This document shows, in pieces, positions 10,583 through 19,342 of a DNA stretch of 38,401 bases. Below the pieces are notes generated by a model. It searched no databases, had not been told where the DNA came from, and was given only the letters and a program-made list of their open reading frames with translations. This DNA comes from Deltaproteobacteria bacterium YD0425bin51. Lineage in GTDB: Bacteria > Desulfobacterota > Desulfobacteria > Desulfobacterales > YD0425bin51. The stretch spans positions 1 to 38,401 of the forward strand of contig PDZS01000043.1 of the NCBI GenBank assembly GCA_002753225.1. The letters run 5' to 3'. Both the position numbers and the translations under genes were made by a program. Position 1 is the stretch's first letter, and every line of letters starts with the position of its first letter.

Positions 10583-11476
10583 ATGCAGATAGCAAATCCA
10601 ATATATGACGTTGTTTTCAAATATTTAATGGAAGACAATAAGGTTGCCAAGCTTTTTCTTTCAACAATAATAGGCAAAAAAATTGAGAGGTTATCATTTA
10701 AGCCTCAAGAAAGGGTTGTAAACCCACAGCAGAGATCATTTACTGTATATCGTTTGGATTTTTCAGCTAAAATAAAGACAAAAGAAGGGGATAAATTAGT
10801 AATCATAGAGATACAGAAAGCAAAATTCGCAACTGATATAATGAGATTTAGAAAATATTTAGGGGATCAATACCAGAACAAAGACAACACATATACAGTG
10901 ATAAAAAATAAAGAAAGAATAAAGCAGGGATTGCCGATAATAAGCATTTATTTTTTGGGTCATAAATTAAAACGTATTACAAATTCTGTGATAAGAGTAG
11001 AGCGAAAGTATTATGACAACATTACAGGAGAAGAGATAAAATCAAAGGAAGATTTTATAGAAAGCTTGACGCATGACAGCTATATAATTCAGATACCAAC
11101 TTTAACAGAGAAAAAAAGGACAGAACTTGAGATATTGTTAAGCGTATTTGATCAAAGCAACAGGACAGAAAATAGTCATATAATGAATGTAAAAGAAGAA
11201 GATTTTCCAGAAAAATACCGAGACATAATAAGAAGATTGCAGCGAGCTGTAGCAGAACAGGAAATAAGAGATACAATGGATATAGAAGATGAGATATTAG
11301 AAGAATTGGAAGACAAGGAACGGTATATTTTTAAACAGAGAGAGATAATAGAAAAAAAAGATGAGGCTTTGAAAGAAAAAGATGGTTTATTGAAAGCAAA
11401 AGATGAGGCTTTGAAAGAAAAAGATATGATTATAGAAGAAATGAGAAGAAAGATGGAAAAGATAAGACTTGGATAA
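10583..11476 (+). CDS. Rpn-family PD-(D/E)XK nuclease / 'PDDEXK family transposase'
   Basis: A 297-residue protein with a strong ribosome binding site (AAAGGAGAG) just before the ATG. The N-terminal half matches the PDDEXK_2/Rpn family: NPIYDVVFKYLMED near residue 5, then the catalytic core with Asp59 (YRLDFSAKI) and the ExQK motif IIEIQKAK at Glu76-Gln78-Lys79. Members (for example RpnA, recombination-promoting nuclease) cut DNA and stimulate recA-independent recombination; many genomes carry many copies. The C-terminal about 70 residues are a charged coiled coil with a 14-residue repeat (KDEALKEKD...), probably for oligomerization. The gene lies just inside the left repeat of the island, so it may have helped the insertion or simply be a passenger. 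Confidence 0.88.
   Translation: MQIANPIYDVVFKYLMEDNKVAKLFLSTIIGKKIERLSFKPQERVVNPQQRSFTVYRLDFSAKIKTKEGDKLVIIEIQKAKFATDIMRFRKYLGDQYQNKDNTYTVIKNKERIKQGLPIISIYFLGHKLKRITNSVIRVERKYYDNITGEEIKSKEDFIESLTHDSYIIQIPTLTEKKRTELEILLSVFDQSNRTENSHIMNVKEEDFPEKYRDIIRRLQRAVAEQEIRDTMDIEDEILEELEDKERYIFKQREIIEKKDEALKEKDGLLKAKDEALKEKDMIIEEMRRKMEKIRLG
11356..11425 (+). repeat. 42-nt-period tandem repeat in the Rpn-like coiled coil
   Basis: A 28-base block at 11356-11383 recurs exactly at 11398-11425, a period of 42 nt or 14 codons (two heptads). It encodes KDEALKEKD twice. Such in-frame heptad repeats can expand or contract by slippage, changing the coiled-coil length without a frameshift. Confidence 0.85.
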
Positions 11477-11613
11477 AAAGATGAAATGTAGAACTATGCC
11501 TTATGAATAATGATTTGGGTGTGGCTCTTTTATAACGACAATATTTAACCTTCCTTAGCGTATTGGTTTGTTAAACAAAGAAAATTACAACATACAAGGC
11601 GAAATATAAACAT

Positions 11614-11760
11614 ATGAAAAAAGTATGCGGGACTTGTAATTTTGGAATTGACCACAAAGCAAGAAACTCATTTATTGAAGTTTTTTGTGCTTTTGATAGT
11701 ATATGGTATATTGATAATAAAGGTTGCATTAAATGGAATGAGTTTATTGGAGGATTATAA
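11614..11760 (+). CDS. Small Cys-containing (Zn-finger-like) protein, 48 aa
   Basis: A short ORF beginning MKKVCGTCNFG and ending at a TAA at 11758. A CxxC pair (Cys5, Cys8) is followed by two further cysteines (about 25 and 38) in FIEVFCAFD and NKGCIKW, a spacing that could bind one metal ion. No strong ribosome binding site is visible (AAATATAAAC precedes the ATG). The same frame continues open after the stop for 62 codons with a coiled coil and a membrane segment, so this may be the first part of a protein broken by a nonsense mutation. I do not recognise a named family. The 11477-11613 stretch before it holds nothing I can identify. Confidence 0.4.
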   Translation: MKKVCGTCNFGIDHKARNSFIEVFCAFDSIWYIDNKGCIKWNEFIGGL

Positions 11761-11949
11761 AAGCAAGATAGAATCAATTTAGCCAACAAATTAAAGAAAG
11801 AAGAATACAATAATAAAAGACACAAAGAAGTAATGCAAGATGCTGAAAAAAGTCGCAAATATCAATTTAGTTTAGTGATTTTAGGAGCTCTTTTAGGTGT
11901 GATCGGGACATTGCTTTCACAGTTCATATGGTCTCTTTGGATGAAATAA
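11761..11949 (+). other. In-frame continuation after the stop: coiled coil plus C-terminal membrane anchor
   Basis: Directly after the TAA at 11758-11760 the same frame stays open to a TAA at 11947. It encodes a charged, Lys/Glu-rich stretch and then a hydrophobic segment (FSLVILGALLGVIGTLL) ending in WSLWMK, typical of a single C-terminal membrane anchor. If translated separately the best start is the ATG at 11833 (38 residues) with AAAGAAG upstream. Alternatives are readthrough of the upstream ORF or a pseudogene of one 111-residue protein. The following 115 bases up to 12064 hold no gene and presumably the defence operon promoter, which I could not place convincingly. Confidence 0.35.
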
Positions 11950-12064
11950 TTATTTAGTTATAGTTATAAATATTTCAAGCGCTTTGTCACAGATTTATTC
12001 ATTATCCTTAATTTAATAAACCAAGCAAACTGCTATAGTTTTAGAAGATAGATATGGTATATAT

Positions 12065-15000
12065 ATGAAAACTTTATTTGAACTTTGCAAACCAAGACTG
12101 AGTGTCTTCGATGAAACAAAACGTGAGGATGTATTAAACCTGTCTGATTTAGTGGAAGGACGTATAGACCCTGCTTCTTTCTTCGAGGAAAATTACCTTA
12201 CAGGTGGTATGAACCTTCTTTTTGAAACAGCTTTTAAACGATTTATAAAAAAAGGAACTACAGGTGTTATTAAACTAACACAGGCAATGGGTGGGGGTAA
12301 AACACATAACATGCTTGCTTTAGGTTTACTTGCTGAAAACCTTGAGTATAGAGAAAAAATATTGAATAATATCTCACAATATAAATCTCTTGGCAAAGTT
12401 AGATTAGTTGCCTTTTCCGGTCGTGAAAGTGATGCACCACTTGGTATATGGGGTGCAATTGCAGAACAGCTTGGCAAAAAAGATATTTTTAAGCAGTATT
12501 ATTCACCACTTTCGGCACCCGGTGAAACAGCATGGATTAACCTGCTTCAAGGTGAACCCCTATTAATTATGCTCGACGAGTTGCCCCCATATTTGGAAAA
12601 TGCTAAATCCAAAATGATTGGCAATTCAGATTTGTGCGTTGTTACAACTACAGCCCTTTCAAACCTTTTTACTGCTATTTGTAAAGCCCAGCTTTCAAAT
12701 GTATGTTTGGTAATTTCAGATCTTAAGGCAACATATGAAAGCGGTAGTGAGTTAATTCGATCTAAATTTAAAGAGCTTGAAAACGAAGTTAATCGTAGCG
12801 CTCTCAACATAGAGCCTGTCGGAAGCAGTTCTGATGAAGTTTACTATATTTTAAAAAAGAGATTATTTGAAACTATTCCAAAAACTGATGAAATAAATAA
12901 AATAGCAATTGGTTATAAAGATGCTGTATCGCAGGCAAAACAGATGAGTTTTACCAATATGTCACCTGAGCATATTTATACTGGGATAAAGGATTCTTAT
13001 CCTTTCCATCCATCGATAAAGGATTTGTATGCACGTTTCAAGGAAAACCCTGGTTTTCAGCAGACGCGAGGACTTATTCGCCTTATGAGGCAGATTATAG
13101 CGTTGCTTTATTCCGGGGGAAATTTTTCGGCAAAGAAAAAATATCTAATAAATGTATTTGATTTTGATTTGAATGATAGGGCTATGCTTACGACTGTTAC
13201 ACAGATTAAGCAGTCATTAACAAATGCAATCGCTCATGATATAGCTGCCAATGGCAAATCTGTAGCGGAAGAAATAGATAGTCAGTACCAGAAGACTTTG
13301 GTACAGGATGTCAGTAAGCTTATTTTAGTTGCTTCCCTTGCAGATGTTCCAAATGCTTTGCTTGGTTTGACCTTGCAGGAGATAATTGGCAATCTTTGTG
13401 AGCCGGGTAAAGATATCGGAGGTCTTAAAAAAGCCCTTGACGATTTTCAAATGAGGGCTTGGTATCTTGAACATGATAAAGAAGGGAAGCTGTACTTTAA
13501 AAATACCAAAAATTTGATTGCAGAGCTTCATTCTCTTGTTGAGTCATATGATAACGAGGGGGTAAAAAACACAACACTAAAAACATTCCTTGAAGAAAAA
13601 TTTAAACCAACGGTATGTGATTGTTATCAAAATGTTATTGTATTCCCTGCGGTTGACGAGATTAACCTATCCGTCGATAAAATTACACTTATACTTTTTG
13701 AGCCTTATACAGGAGGCAAGTTACATCCTGAGCTAAAGAATTTCTATGATAACGCTCTGTATAAAAATAGGGTGCTATTCCTTTCTGGTCAAAGGGATAC
13801 CATGAGCCGTCTTTATGTTGCTGCTAAAGAATTAAGGGCAATTGAGCGGATTATCGCAAATATGAAAGAAGAAAAAGTGCCTGAAAATAACCAGCAATAT
13901 CAACTTGCCCAAGACACAAAGGTTAAGAAGATAACTGCTATATTAAGCTCTGCTCAGCAGACATTTTCTGTTATTTATTATCCTAATAAAAATGGCATAC
14001 AGAACGCAGACTTTTTGATGGAATTTAAAGGTAATAATTACAATGGTGAAGACCAGATACGCAAGTTGCTATTAGAGAAGCAAAAACTAACAGATAAGCC
14101 TATTGATGATACATTTAGGAAAAAATGTGAAGACAGGCTCTTTACCCGCAAAGAAATGCGTTGGACAGAGATTAGAGATAGAGCTGCCACAGAAACATCA
14201 TGGCAGTGGCACCACCCTAATTATCTCAATAAATTGCGTGAAGATTGTATCTCAAGAGATATATGGCGTGAACGTGGAGATTATTTGGAAAAAGGACCTT
14301 TTCCTAAAGAGCCTACCAGTTTGTCTATTTCAGTTAAAGGGGAAAATGAAAACACAGGTATGACAACTTTACGTATTCATCCAATTTATGGAGATAAAGT
14401 TTATTATGAAATTGGTGCGCTGGCAACTACTAGCTCACTCCCTGTTGAAGACCTAAACAATTTTGAAACTGATGAACTTAAAGTCTCTTTCCTTTGTGTT
14501 GACAGTATAGGAGAACACCCTACAGGTGAAACATTAGAATGGCGTAAAGATGTTACTATTAAACATAAATTCGTTGATAAAGCTGACGGTCAGTATCTGA
14601 TATTAAAATCACATCCCGGTGTGAAGATAAAATATACTACCGACGGGTCTGATCCTAAAGAAAGCGGTGGTACTTATGATGGAGAGTTCGCTATTCCGCC
14701 AAATACAGCCTTTATTCAAGTTATTGCTGAAGATAAAGGGGAATATATAGCATCGCTTTCTATTAAAGTTGATAAAAAAAAGAAGAAGGGGTTGAGTATT
14801 GATCCAGCTAAATCTCTAACTCTCCACAGAATACAGCGTTCAACTGATACAAATGATTCATACAATAATATCAGCCTATTTAAAAAATATGCGGATAGTT
14901 TGGCTGACGTACGTATAATTCTCTTTAAAATGGATGAAAAAAACAATGAAAACGGCTTTATTGAGCTTACTATTGATTCAAAAATAAAAATTATTCCTGA

Positions 15001-15178
15001 ACAGGTAGAGAAAGCGATTAGTAATATAAAGGATTCATTCATTGCAAGCGGCAGGGCAAATGTTGAATTTGAATGTTCAAGCATTACTTTTAAATCAGGG
15101 CAAAGCTTTTATGACTGGGCAAATGAAAAGAAAATTAGTTTATCTGAGTTTAAAAATGAGGAGATTAGCCAAAGATGA
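12065..15178 (+). CDS. DUF499 (COG1483-type) AAA+ ATPase, anti-phage-associated
   Basis: A 1037-residue P-loop ATPase. Residues 1-70 carry the family start (KPRLSVFDETKREDVLNLSDL). Walker A is AMGGGKTH at 74-81 and Walker B is LLIMLDELPPYLENA near 167. Further family-like text is SYPFHPSIKDLYARF..PGFQQTRG (about 305-335), a likely sensor/Arg-finger region. Near residues 855-890 a beta-sandwich-like tail (IKYTTDGSDPKESGGTYDG) resembles the chitobiase/hexosaminidase C-terminal type (CHB_HEX_C). DUF499 proteins are predicted ATPases that occur beside DUF1156 methylases and PLD-helicases in defence islands, and they resemble large ATPases of BREX-like systems in role. This is the first gene of an eight-gene operon; its stop overlaps the next start (ATGA). 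A specific activity is not established by the sequence. Confidence 0.88.
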   Translation: MKTLFELCKPRLSVFDETKREDVLNLSDLVEGRIDPASFFEENYLTGGMNLLFETAFKRFIKKGTTGVIKLTQAMGGGKTHNMLALGLLAENLEYREKILNNISQYKSLGKVRLVAFSGRESDAPLGIWGAIAEQLGKKDIFKQYYSPLSAPGETAWINLLQGEPLLIMLDELPPYLENAKSKMIGNSDLCVVTTTALSNLFTAICKAQLSNVCLVISDLKATYESGSELIRSKFKELENEVNRSALNIEPVGSSSDEVYYILKKRLFETIPKTDEINKIAIGYKDAVSQAKQMSFTNMSPEHIYTGIKDSYPFHPSIKDLYARFKENPGFQQTRGLIRLMRQIIALLYSGGNFSAKKKYLINVFDFDLNDRAMLTTVTQIKQSLTNAIAHDIAANGKSVAEEIDSQYQKTLVQDVSKLILVASLADVPNALLGLTLQEIIGNLCEPGKDIGGLKKALDDFQMRAWYLEHDKEGKLYFKNTKNLIAELHSLVESYDNEGVKNTTLKTFLEEKFKPTVCDCYQNVIVFPAVDEINLSVDKITLILFEPYTGGKLHPELKNFYDNALYKNRVLFLSGQRDTMSRLYVAAKELRAIERIIANMKEEKVPENNQQYQLAQDTKVKKITAILSSAQQTFSVIYYPNKNGIQNADFLMEFKGNNYNGEDQIRKLLLEKQKLTDKPIDDTFRKKCEDRLFTRKEMRWTEIRDRAATETSWQWHHPNYLNKLREDCISRDIWRERGDYLEKGPFPKEPTSLSISVKGENENTGMTTLRIHPIYGDKVYYEIGALATTSSLPVEDLNNFETDELKVSFLCVDSIGEHPTGETLEWRKDVTIKHKFVDKADGQYLILKSHPGVKIKYTTDGSDPKESGGTYDGEFAIPPNTAFIQVIAEDKGEYIASLSIKVDKKKKKGLSIDPAKSLTLHRIQRSTDTNDSYNNISLFKKYADSLADVRIILFKMDEKNNENGFIELTIDSKIKIIPEQVEKAISNIKDSFIASGRANVEFECSSITFKSGQSFYDWANEKKISLSEFKNEEISQR

Positions 15179-15741
15179 GCGAAAAGCGCATAGTTTTAGG
15201 CTTTGGTTTTATTCCTCAAGAAAGCCACCATCATTTTCTGGTGTGTATTCCCCATACGAAAGATGGCACTGTGGTGATATATGAGCGGTTTGCAAGGCAA
15301 GATGATGATATATCAAAAAAAATAAATACTTATGAGGATGTTGCAAAAGCAGAAATATCAAAACACAAATGGAAACTGTTGGAGGAAGCTCTTAAAAATG
15401 AATTTAATAATCGACTTAAGAAGCTAAAGATAACTGTGGGGAAATTTGTGCAGGGCAAAACTCCTGTGGAACGGCTTTTAGGTAAGGAAATGTTACTTTT
15501 AGTTTGGGCAGTAGAGGACTGTGATCCTTCGGTTATACCTATCGCAATTCGCAACTGGCTCGGTCTAGCTCCAGAGGAACGCTGGTGGCTTTTTACGATG
15601 ACCAATGCTGCCACAGGAGGCTTACATGATAAACGTGGTTGGAGAAAGGCTATCAGATATGCTTTGACCGAAAATCCTATAGAGGAAAAAAGGCAGCTAT
15701 CGATATTTGACATTATGATAAAAAAAGGAATTGAAGATTAG
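15175..15741 (+). CDS. DUF3780 protein, anti-phage-associated
   Basis: A 188-residue protein whose ATG overlaps the DUF499 stop by 4 nt (ATGA), indicating translational coupling. It matches my recollection of the DUF3780 family, with an N-terminal LGFGFIPQESHHHFLVCIP and a conserved middle/C-terminal LVWAVEDCDPSVIPIAIRNW, LAPEERWWLFTMTNAATG and GWRKAIRYALTENP. No catalytic motif is recognisable. DUF3780 is found almost only next to DUF499 and DUF1156 genes, so a structural or adaptor role in the complex is a reasonable inference. The MNT gene starts at the very next base after its stop. Confidence 0.83.
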   Translation: MSEKRIVLGFGFIPQESHHHFLVCIPHTKDGTVVIYERFARQDDDISKKINTYEDVAKAEISKHKWKLLEEALKNEFNNRLKKLKITVGKFVQGKTPVERLLGKEMLLLVWAVEDCDPSVIPIAIRNWLGLAPEERWWLFTMTNAATGGLHDKRGWRKAIRYALTENPIEEKRQLSIFDIMIKKGIED

Positions 15742-16050
15742 ATGCAACACATAGTGAATGAAAGAGAGAATATTATTAAGCAGATACGAGACTTTTTTAC
15801 AAAGACTGATGTGCGTAGAGTTTTTTTATTTGGTTCTTTTGCCCGTGATGAATCTATTTCAGCAAGTGATGTCGATCTCTTGATGGAAGTAGATAACCCT
15901 ATTGGATATTTAAAGATTATTGAATATAAATTAGCTCTGGAAGAATTTATTCATCGAAAAGTTGATTTGTTTACACCAAAAGGTATTTCTCCCAAAATTC
16001 ATCCTTATATCCGAAAGGATTTAACGCTAATTTATGAAAATTCAAGATAA
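15742..16050 (+). CDS. mntA: MNT-domain nucleotidyltransferase (MntA-like antitoxin)
   Basis: A 102-residue minimal nucleotidyltransferase. The active-site pattern GSFARDES..SDVDLL is complete: Gly31-Ser32, Asp43 and Asp45, with a third acidic residue in KVDLF (Asp75). In characterised MntA-HepT pairs this enzyme transfers AMP onto the tyrosine of the Rx4HxY motif of the HEPN partner and neutralises it. It starts immediately after the DUF3780 stop and overlaps the HEPN gene by 17 nt, so it is co-translated with its partner inside the defence operon. The pairing is seen in the sequence; the chemistry is from family knowledge. Confidence 0.88.
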   Translation: MQHIVNERENIIKQIRDFFTKTDVRRVFLFGSFARDESISASDVDLLMEVDNPIGYLKIIEYKLALEEFIHRKVDLFTPKGISPKIHPYIRKDLTLIYENSR

Positions 16051-16372
16051 AGTTCGTTTTGAACATATTAGTGAAGCAATTTTAGAAATAGAATCATATG
16101 TTAAAGGAATCAGTGAAGGTGACTTTGTACGTAATTCTCTGATTCGTTCAGCAACTGTAAGACAATTTGAAATTATTGGAGAAGCTGTAAAAGCTATTTC
16201 AGAAGAGTTACAGGGGCAATATCCTAAAATCCCATGGAGACTATGGGCTAATTTTAGGAATGTACTTATTCATCAATATTTTGGCGTTGATTATGAGGAG
16301 GTATATAAAACGGTTCAAAATGATTTACCTACACTCAAACGGCAGATTGATGAAATATTGAGCAAAGCATAG
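16034..16372 (+). CDS. hepT: HEPN-domain (DUF86/HepT) toxin
   Basis: A 112-residue all-helical DUF86/HEPN protein. The catalytic motif Rx4HxY is RNVLIHQY (Arg75, His80, Tyr82), preceded by the family text SATVRQFEIIGEAVKAI. HepT toxins act as RNases, or on tRNA in some reports, and are silenced by AMPylation of the motif tyrosine by MntA. The start overlaps the MNT gene by 17 nt. The pair sits between DUF3780 and DUF1156, so it may act as a fail-safe that kills the cell if the main defence is lost or blocked; that is inference. The sampled line 16081-16140 has 18 G+C of 60, lower than the flanking methylase. Confidence 0.9.
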   Translation: MKIQDKVRFEHISEAILEIESYVKGISEGDFVRNSLIRSATVRQFEIIGEAVKAISEELQGQYPKIPWRLWANFRNVLIHQYFGVDYEEVYKTVQNDLPTLKRQIDEILSKA

Positions 16373-16402
16373 ATAAAAGATTAGATTTAGGAGTTAGTTA
16401 TT

Positions 16403-19324
16403 ATGTCACAAGATAAGACTTTTATTGAAGTGCAGTTTCCTGTTTCCAAGTTGTCTAAAGAAAGCTACAAGGAACGTAAAGCGAATTTAGGTCAAACTCT
16501 AACAGGGCTTGGTAAGTGGTGGGGAAGAAAGCCTCTTGTCCTTGTTAGAGCTTCATTATTAGGACTTTTAATGCCAGCAAGCGATGATCTCAAAAAAGAT
16601 ATGGATATATTTCTTAAAATCATGACTATGGATAAGATAGGCTTGTTAAAAAGAAGGAACAAGTCTATCCCTGTCAAAGATGTAATGGAAATGCTTAAAT
16701 ATAATGAACAGGTTAAGTATTTAGAAAATGAAGAAGGAAAAATATTGCCAAAGTTCAAAAAGAAAATATCTTTTGAAGAAAAAAATGAAGCTATTGGAAA
16801 AGCATGGAATCGTATGACTTATGACCAAAAGTTGACCTATTGCTCTCGTCCTGAAGAAATAAACGACAAAGATGAAACTGCTTGGAATGAGATTAATGCT
16901 CACCTTGAAACAAATGCAACTTGTTTACAGGAACTTATCGAACAGCTTGGACAAAAGCGTTTTGGCAAGCGGGCAGTGGTTGGAGACTGTTTCTGTGGAG
17001 GTGGTTCTATTCCTTTTGAAGCCGCAAGAATAGGCTGTGATGTTTATGCTTCTGACTTAAATCCAATTGCAGGATTGCTCACTTGGGCAAGTTTAAATAT
17101 AGCTGGAGCAAGCGATGAAGAAGTGGCAAAATTACGAGATTTTCAAAAACGAGTATATGATGAAGTTAATAAACAGGTAGAAGAATGGGGAATTGAAACT
17201 AATGAGAAAGGAGATAGGGCAAACAGTTATCTTTATTGTTGTGAGACGAAATGTCCGGAATGCGGTTGGAAATTACCACTCTCACCTTCATGGATAATAG
17301 GAAAAGGAACGAAAACTATTGCCATATTAAAAGATAATGGAGTAGATGGCTTTGATATAGAGATTAAAAGCGGTGCAACAGATAAAGAAATGGAAGAAGC
17401 AGATTCGTTTGCTACAGTTCGAAGTGGAAGTATTTATTGTCCACATTGCCCACAAAACAAAAGCAATATTCCAATTAATTCTTTACGTAAGGACAGACGA
17501 AATGATGATGGAAGTATGGAATACGGCTTACGCAAATGGGATAAGCATGATTTTATACCAAGAGAGGATGACACATTTCAAGAAAGATTATATTGCATCC
17601 GCTATGTTCATGAGTATTTAGATGATAAAGGTAACTTGAAATCGAAACGATATTATATAGCTCCTACAGAAAAAGATTTAGAACGTGAGAAGAGGATTAT
17701 TGATTTACTTAAGGAAAGATTTAATGACTGGCAGGACAAGGGATATATGCCAAGCAGCAAAATAGAAGAGGGCTTTAACACAACTCAGCTTATTAGAGAA
17801 CGTGGATGGACATATTGGCACCAGCTTTTTAATCCAAGGCAGCTTTTGGTACATGGGTTGTTTATAGAAAAAATTGTAGAGATAGCTGGGATAACTGATG
17901 AATTCATAATGGGGATGCTTGGGATAAATAAGCTTAGCGATTGGGATGCTAAATTGGCTCGCTGGGATTCTGCTCCAGCATCCGAAAAAGGTGCTGAGGT
18001 TTTTAGTAATCAAGCATTAAATACACTGTATAATTATTCATCAAAAGCAATAAGCCCCTTAAGTTCAAGTTGGTTTTTTAACATAAATAATGATTCACTT
18101 CCAACAAAAATTCAAGTAAATATTACAGATGCAAGAACAGTATTAAATGATTCTGACTATTGGATCACCGACCCCCCTTATGCCGATGCAGTAAATTACC
18201 ACGAACTTTCTGAATTTTTTCTTGCATGGGACAAAAAACTTCTCAAAAAAGCCTTTCCTGACTGGTATACTGACAGTAAGCGTATTCTTGCTGTGCGTGG
18301 TGGCGCTGACACCTTTAACAGTTCTATGATTGAAATTTACTCTAATCTCACCAAACACATGCCTGACAATGGTATGCAGATAATTATGTTTACTCATCAA
18401 GATGTAAGCGTATGGGCTAATTTGACACTTATTGTCTGGTCAGCGGGTTTACAGGTAACCGCTGCTTGGAACATAGCAACTGAGACTGATGCGGGCGGGC
18501 TTAAAGAAGGGAATTATATCAAAGGCACTGTTCTTTTGGTTTTACGTAAGCAGACTACTGAAGAAACCGCCTATATCGATGACATTTACCCAGATATTGA
18601 AGACGAGGTAAAAAGACAGATCAAGAGTATGCAGGAGCTTGATGACAAGGAAGAGCCAAACTTTTCAGATGCGGATTATATTCTTGCTGCATATGCTGCT
18701 TCCCTTAAAGTTTTGACTTCATATAAAAAGATTGAAGATATAGATGTAAAATACGAACTTTCCAAGCAGCGCAAGCCTGGTGAGCTTTCTCCAATTGCTA
18801 AGATAATTGAATCTGCAAAAAAGATTGCTTATGACCAGCTTATCCCCAAAGAATTTGACAGTTTCATCTGGAAGTCATTAGCCGCTGAGGAACGCTTGTA
18901 TATTAAAGGATTAGAGCTTGAAAAGCAAAATATCTATCAGCTTTCTGCTTATCAAGAACTTGCACGAGGCTTTGGTGTTTCTGGATATAAAAGCTTTATG
19001 GAAAATGCCAAGGCAAATACTGCTCGATTTAAAACTGCTGTTGAATGGACTAATAGAAATATCAAGGATGATACTGGCTTTGGTTCTTCTATTTTGCGTA
19101 ATGTGTTTATGGCGATATACCTTGCACTCAAGGATGAAAATGTTCAGACAGGTAAAAACTGGCTGCGCAATGAAGTTGAGGATTACTGGCATAAGAGGGA
19201 TAAGATATGCGAAATGCTAAAATACATAACTACGTTTGAACATATAGCTAATATGAAAAACTGGCATGGTTTGACGACTGTATCCAATATTTTAAAAGAA
19301 TTAGTTGATAATGATGGCATGTAA
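16403..19324 (+). CDS. DUF1156 (COG1743-type) adenine-specific DNA methyltransferase with Zn ribbon
   Basis: A 973-residue methylase preceded by an AGGAG ribosome binding site. The N-terminus is the DUF1156 module (FPVSKLSKESYKERK..LGKWWGRKPLVLVRA). SAM-binding motif I is VGDCFCGGGSIPFEAARIGCDVYASDLNP (about residues 193-221, key residues FCGGGS and the acidic SD). Catalytic motif IV is DPPY at 590-593 (base 18170), which indicates an amino-methyltransferase, most often N6-adenine. Paired cysteines (CCETKCPECGW near 280 and YCPHC near 346) form a Zn-ribbon insertion. It should mark host DNA so that the ATPase/helicase/nuclease proteins of the operon attack only foreign DNA. The target site cannot be read from the sequence. 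Confidence 0.92.
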   Translation: MSQDKTFIEVQFPVSKLSKESYKERKANLGQTLTGLGKWWGRKPLVLVRASLLGLLMPASDDLKKDMDIFLKIMTMDKIGLLKRRNKSIPVKDVMEMLKYNEQVKYLENEEGKILPKFKKKISFEEKNEAIGKAWNRMTYDQKLTYCSRPEEINDKDETAWNEINAHLETNATCLQELIEQLGQKRFGKRAVVGDCFCGGGSIPFEAARIGCDVYASDLNPIAGLLTWASLNIAGASDEEVAKLRDFQKRVYDEVNKQVEEWGIETNEKGDRANSYLYCCETKCPECGWKLPLSPSWIIGKGTKTIAILKDNGVDGFDIEIKSGATDKEMEEADSFATVRSGSIYCPHCPQNKSNIPINSLRKDRRNDDGSMEYGLRKWDKHDFIPREDDTFQERLYCIRYVHEYLDDKGNLKSKRYYIAPTEKDLEREKRIIDLLKERFNDWQDKGYMPSSKIEEGFNTTQLIRERGWTYWHQLFNPRQLLVHGLFIEKIVEIAGITDEFIMGMLGINKLSDWDAKLARWDSAPASEKGAEVFSNQALNTLYNYSSKAISPLSSSWFFNINNDSLPTKIQVNITDARTVLNDSDYWITDPPYADAVNYHELSEFFLAWDKKLLKKAFPDWYTDSKRILAVRGGADTFNSSMIEIYSNLTKHMPDNGMQIIMFTHQDVSVWANLTLIVWSAGLQVTAAWNIATETDAGGLKEGNYIKGTVLLVLRKQTTEETAYIDDIYPDIEDEVKRQIKSMQELDDKEEPNFSDADYILAAYAASLKVLTSYKKIEDIDVKYELSKQRKPGELSPIAKIIESAKKIAYDQLIPKEFDSFIWKSLAAEERLYIKGLELEKQNIYQLSAYQELARGFGVSGYKSFMENAKANTARFKTAVEWTNRNIKDDTGFGSSILRNVFMAIYLALKDENVQTGKNWLRNEVEDYWHKRDKICEMLKYITTFEHIANMKNWHGLTTVSNILKELVDNDGM

Positions 19325-19342
19325 AAATATGAGGACAAGGAA

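Noticed and set aside
11356..11425. CRISPR-like repeat
   Set aside because: Only two copies, in frame within a coding coiled coil, with a spacer that encodes the same heptad pattern.
11571..11858. Minus-strand open frame of 95 codons before the defence operon
   Set aside because: Its Leu/Phe/Ser-rich text is the antisense of the Cys-containing and coiled-coil plus-strand ORFs, which have better starts and sensible features.
14716..15084. Minus-strand open frame of 122 codons inside the DUF499 gene
   Set aside because: It is fully contained in a well-supported gene, has low-complexity Ser/Leu/Phe composition and no recognisable domain; typical antisense shadow. The same applies to the other antisense frames inside the NRPS, methylase and helicase genes.
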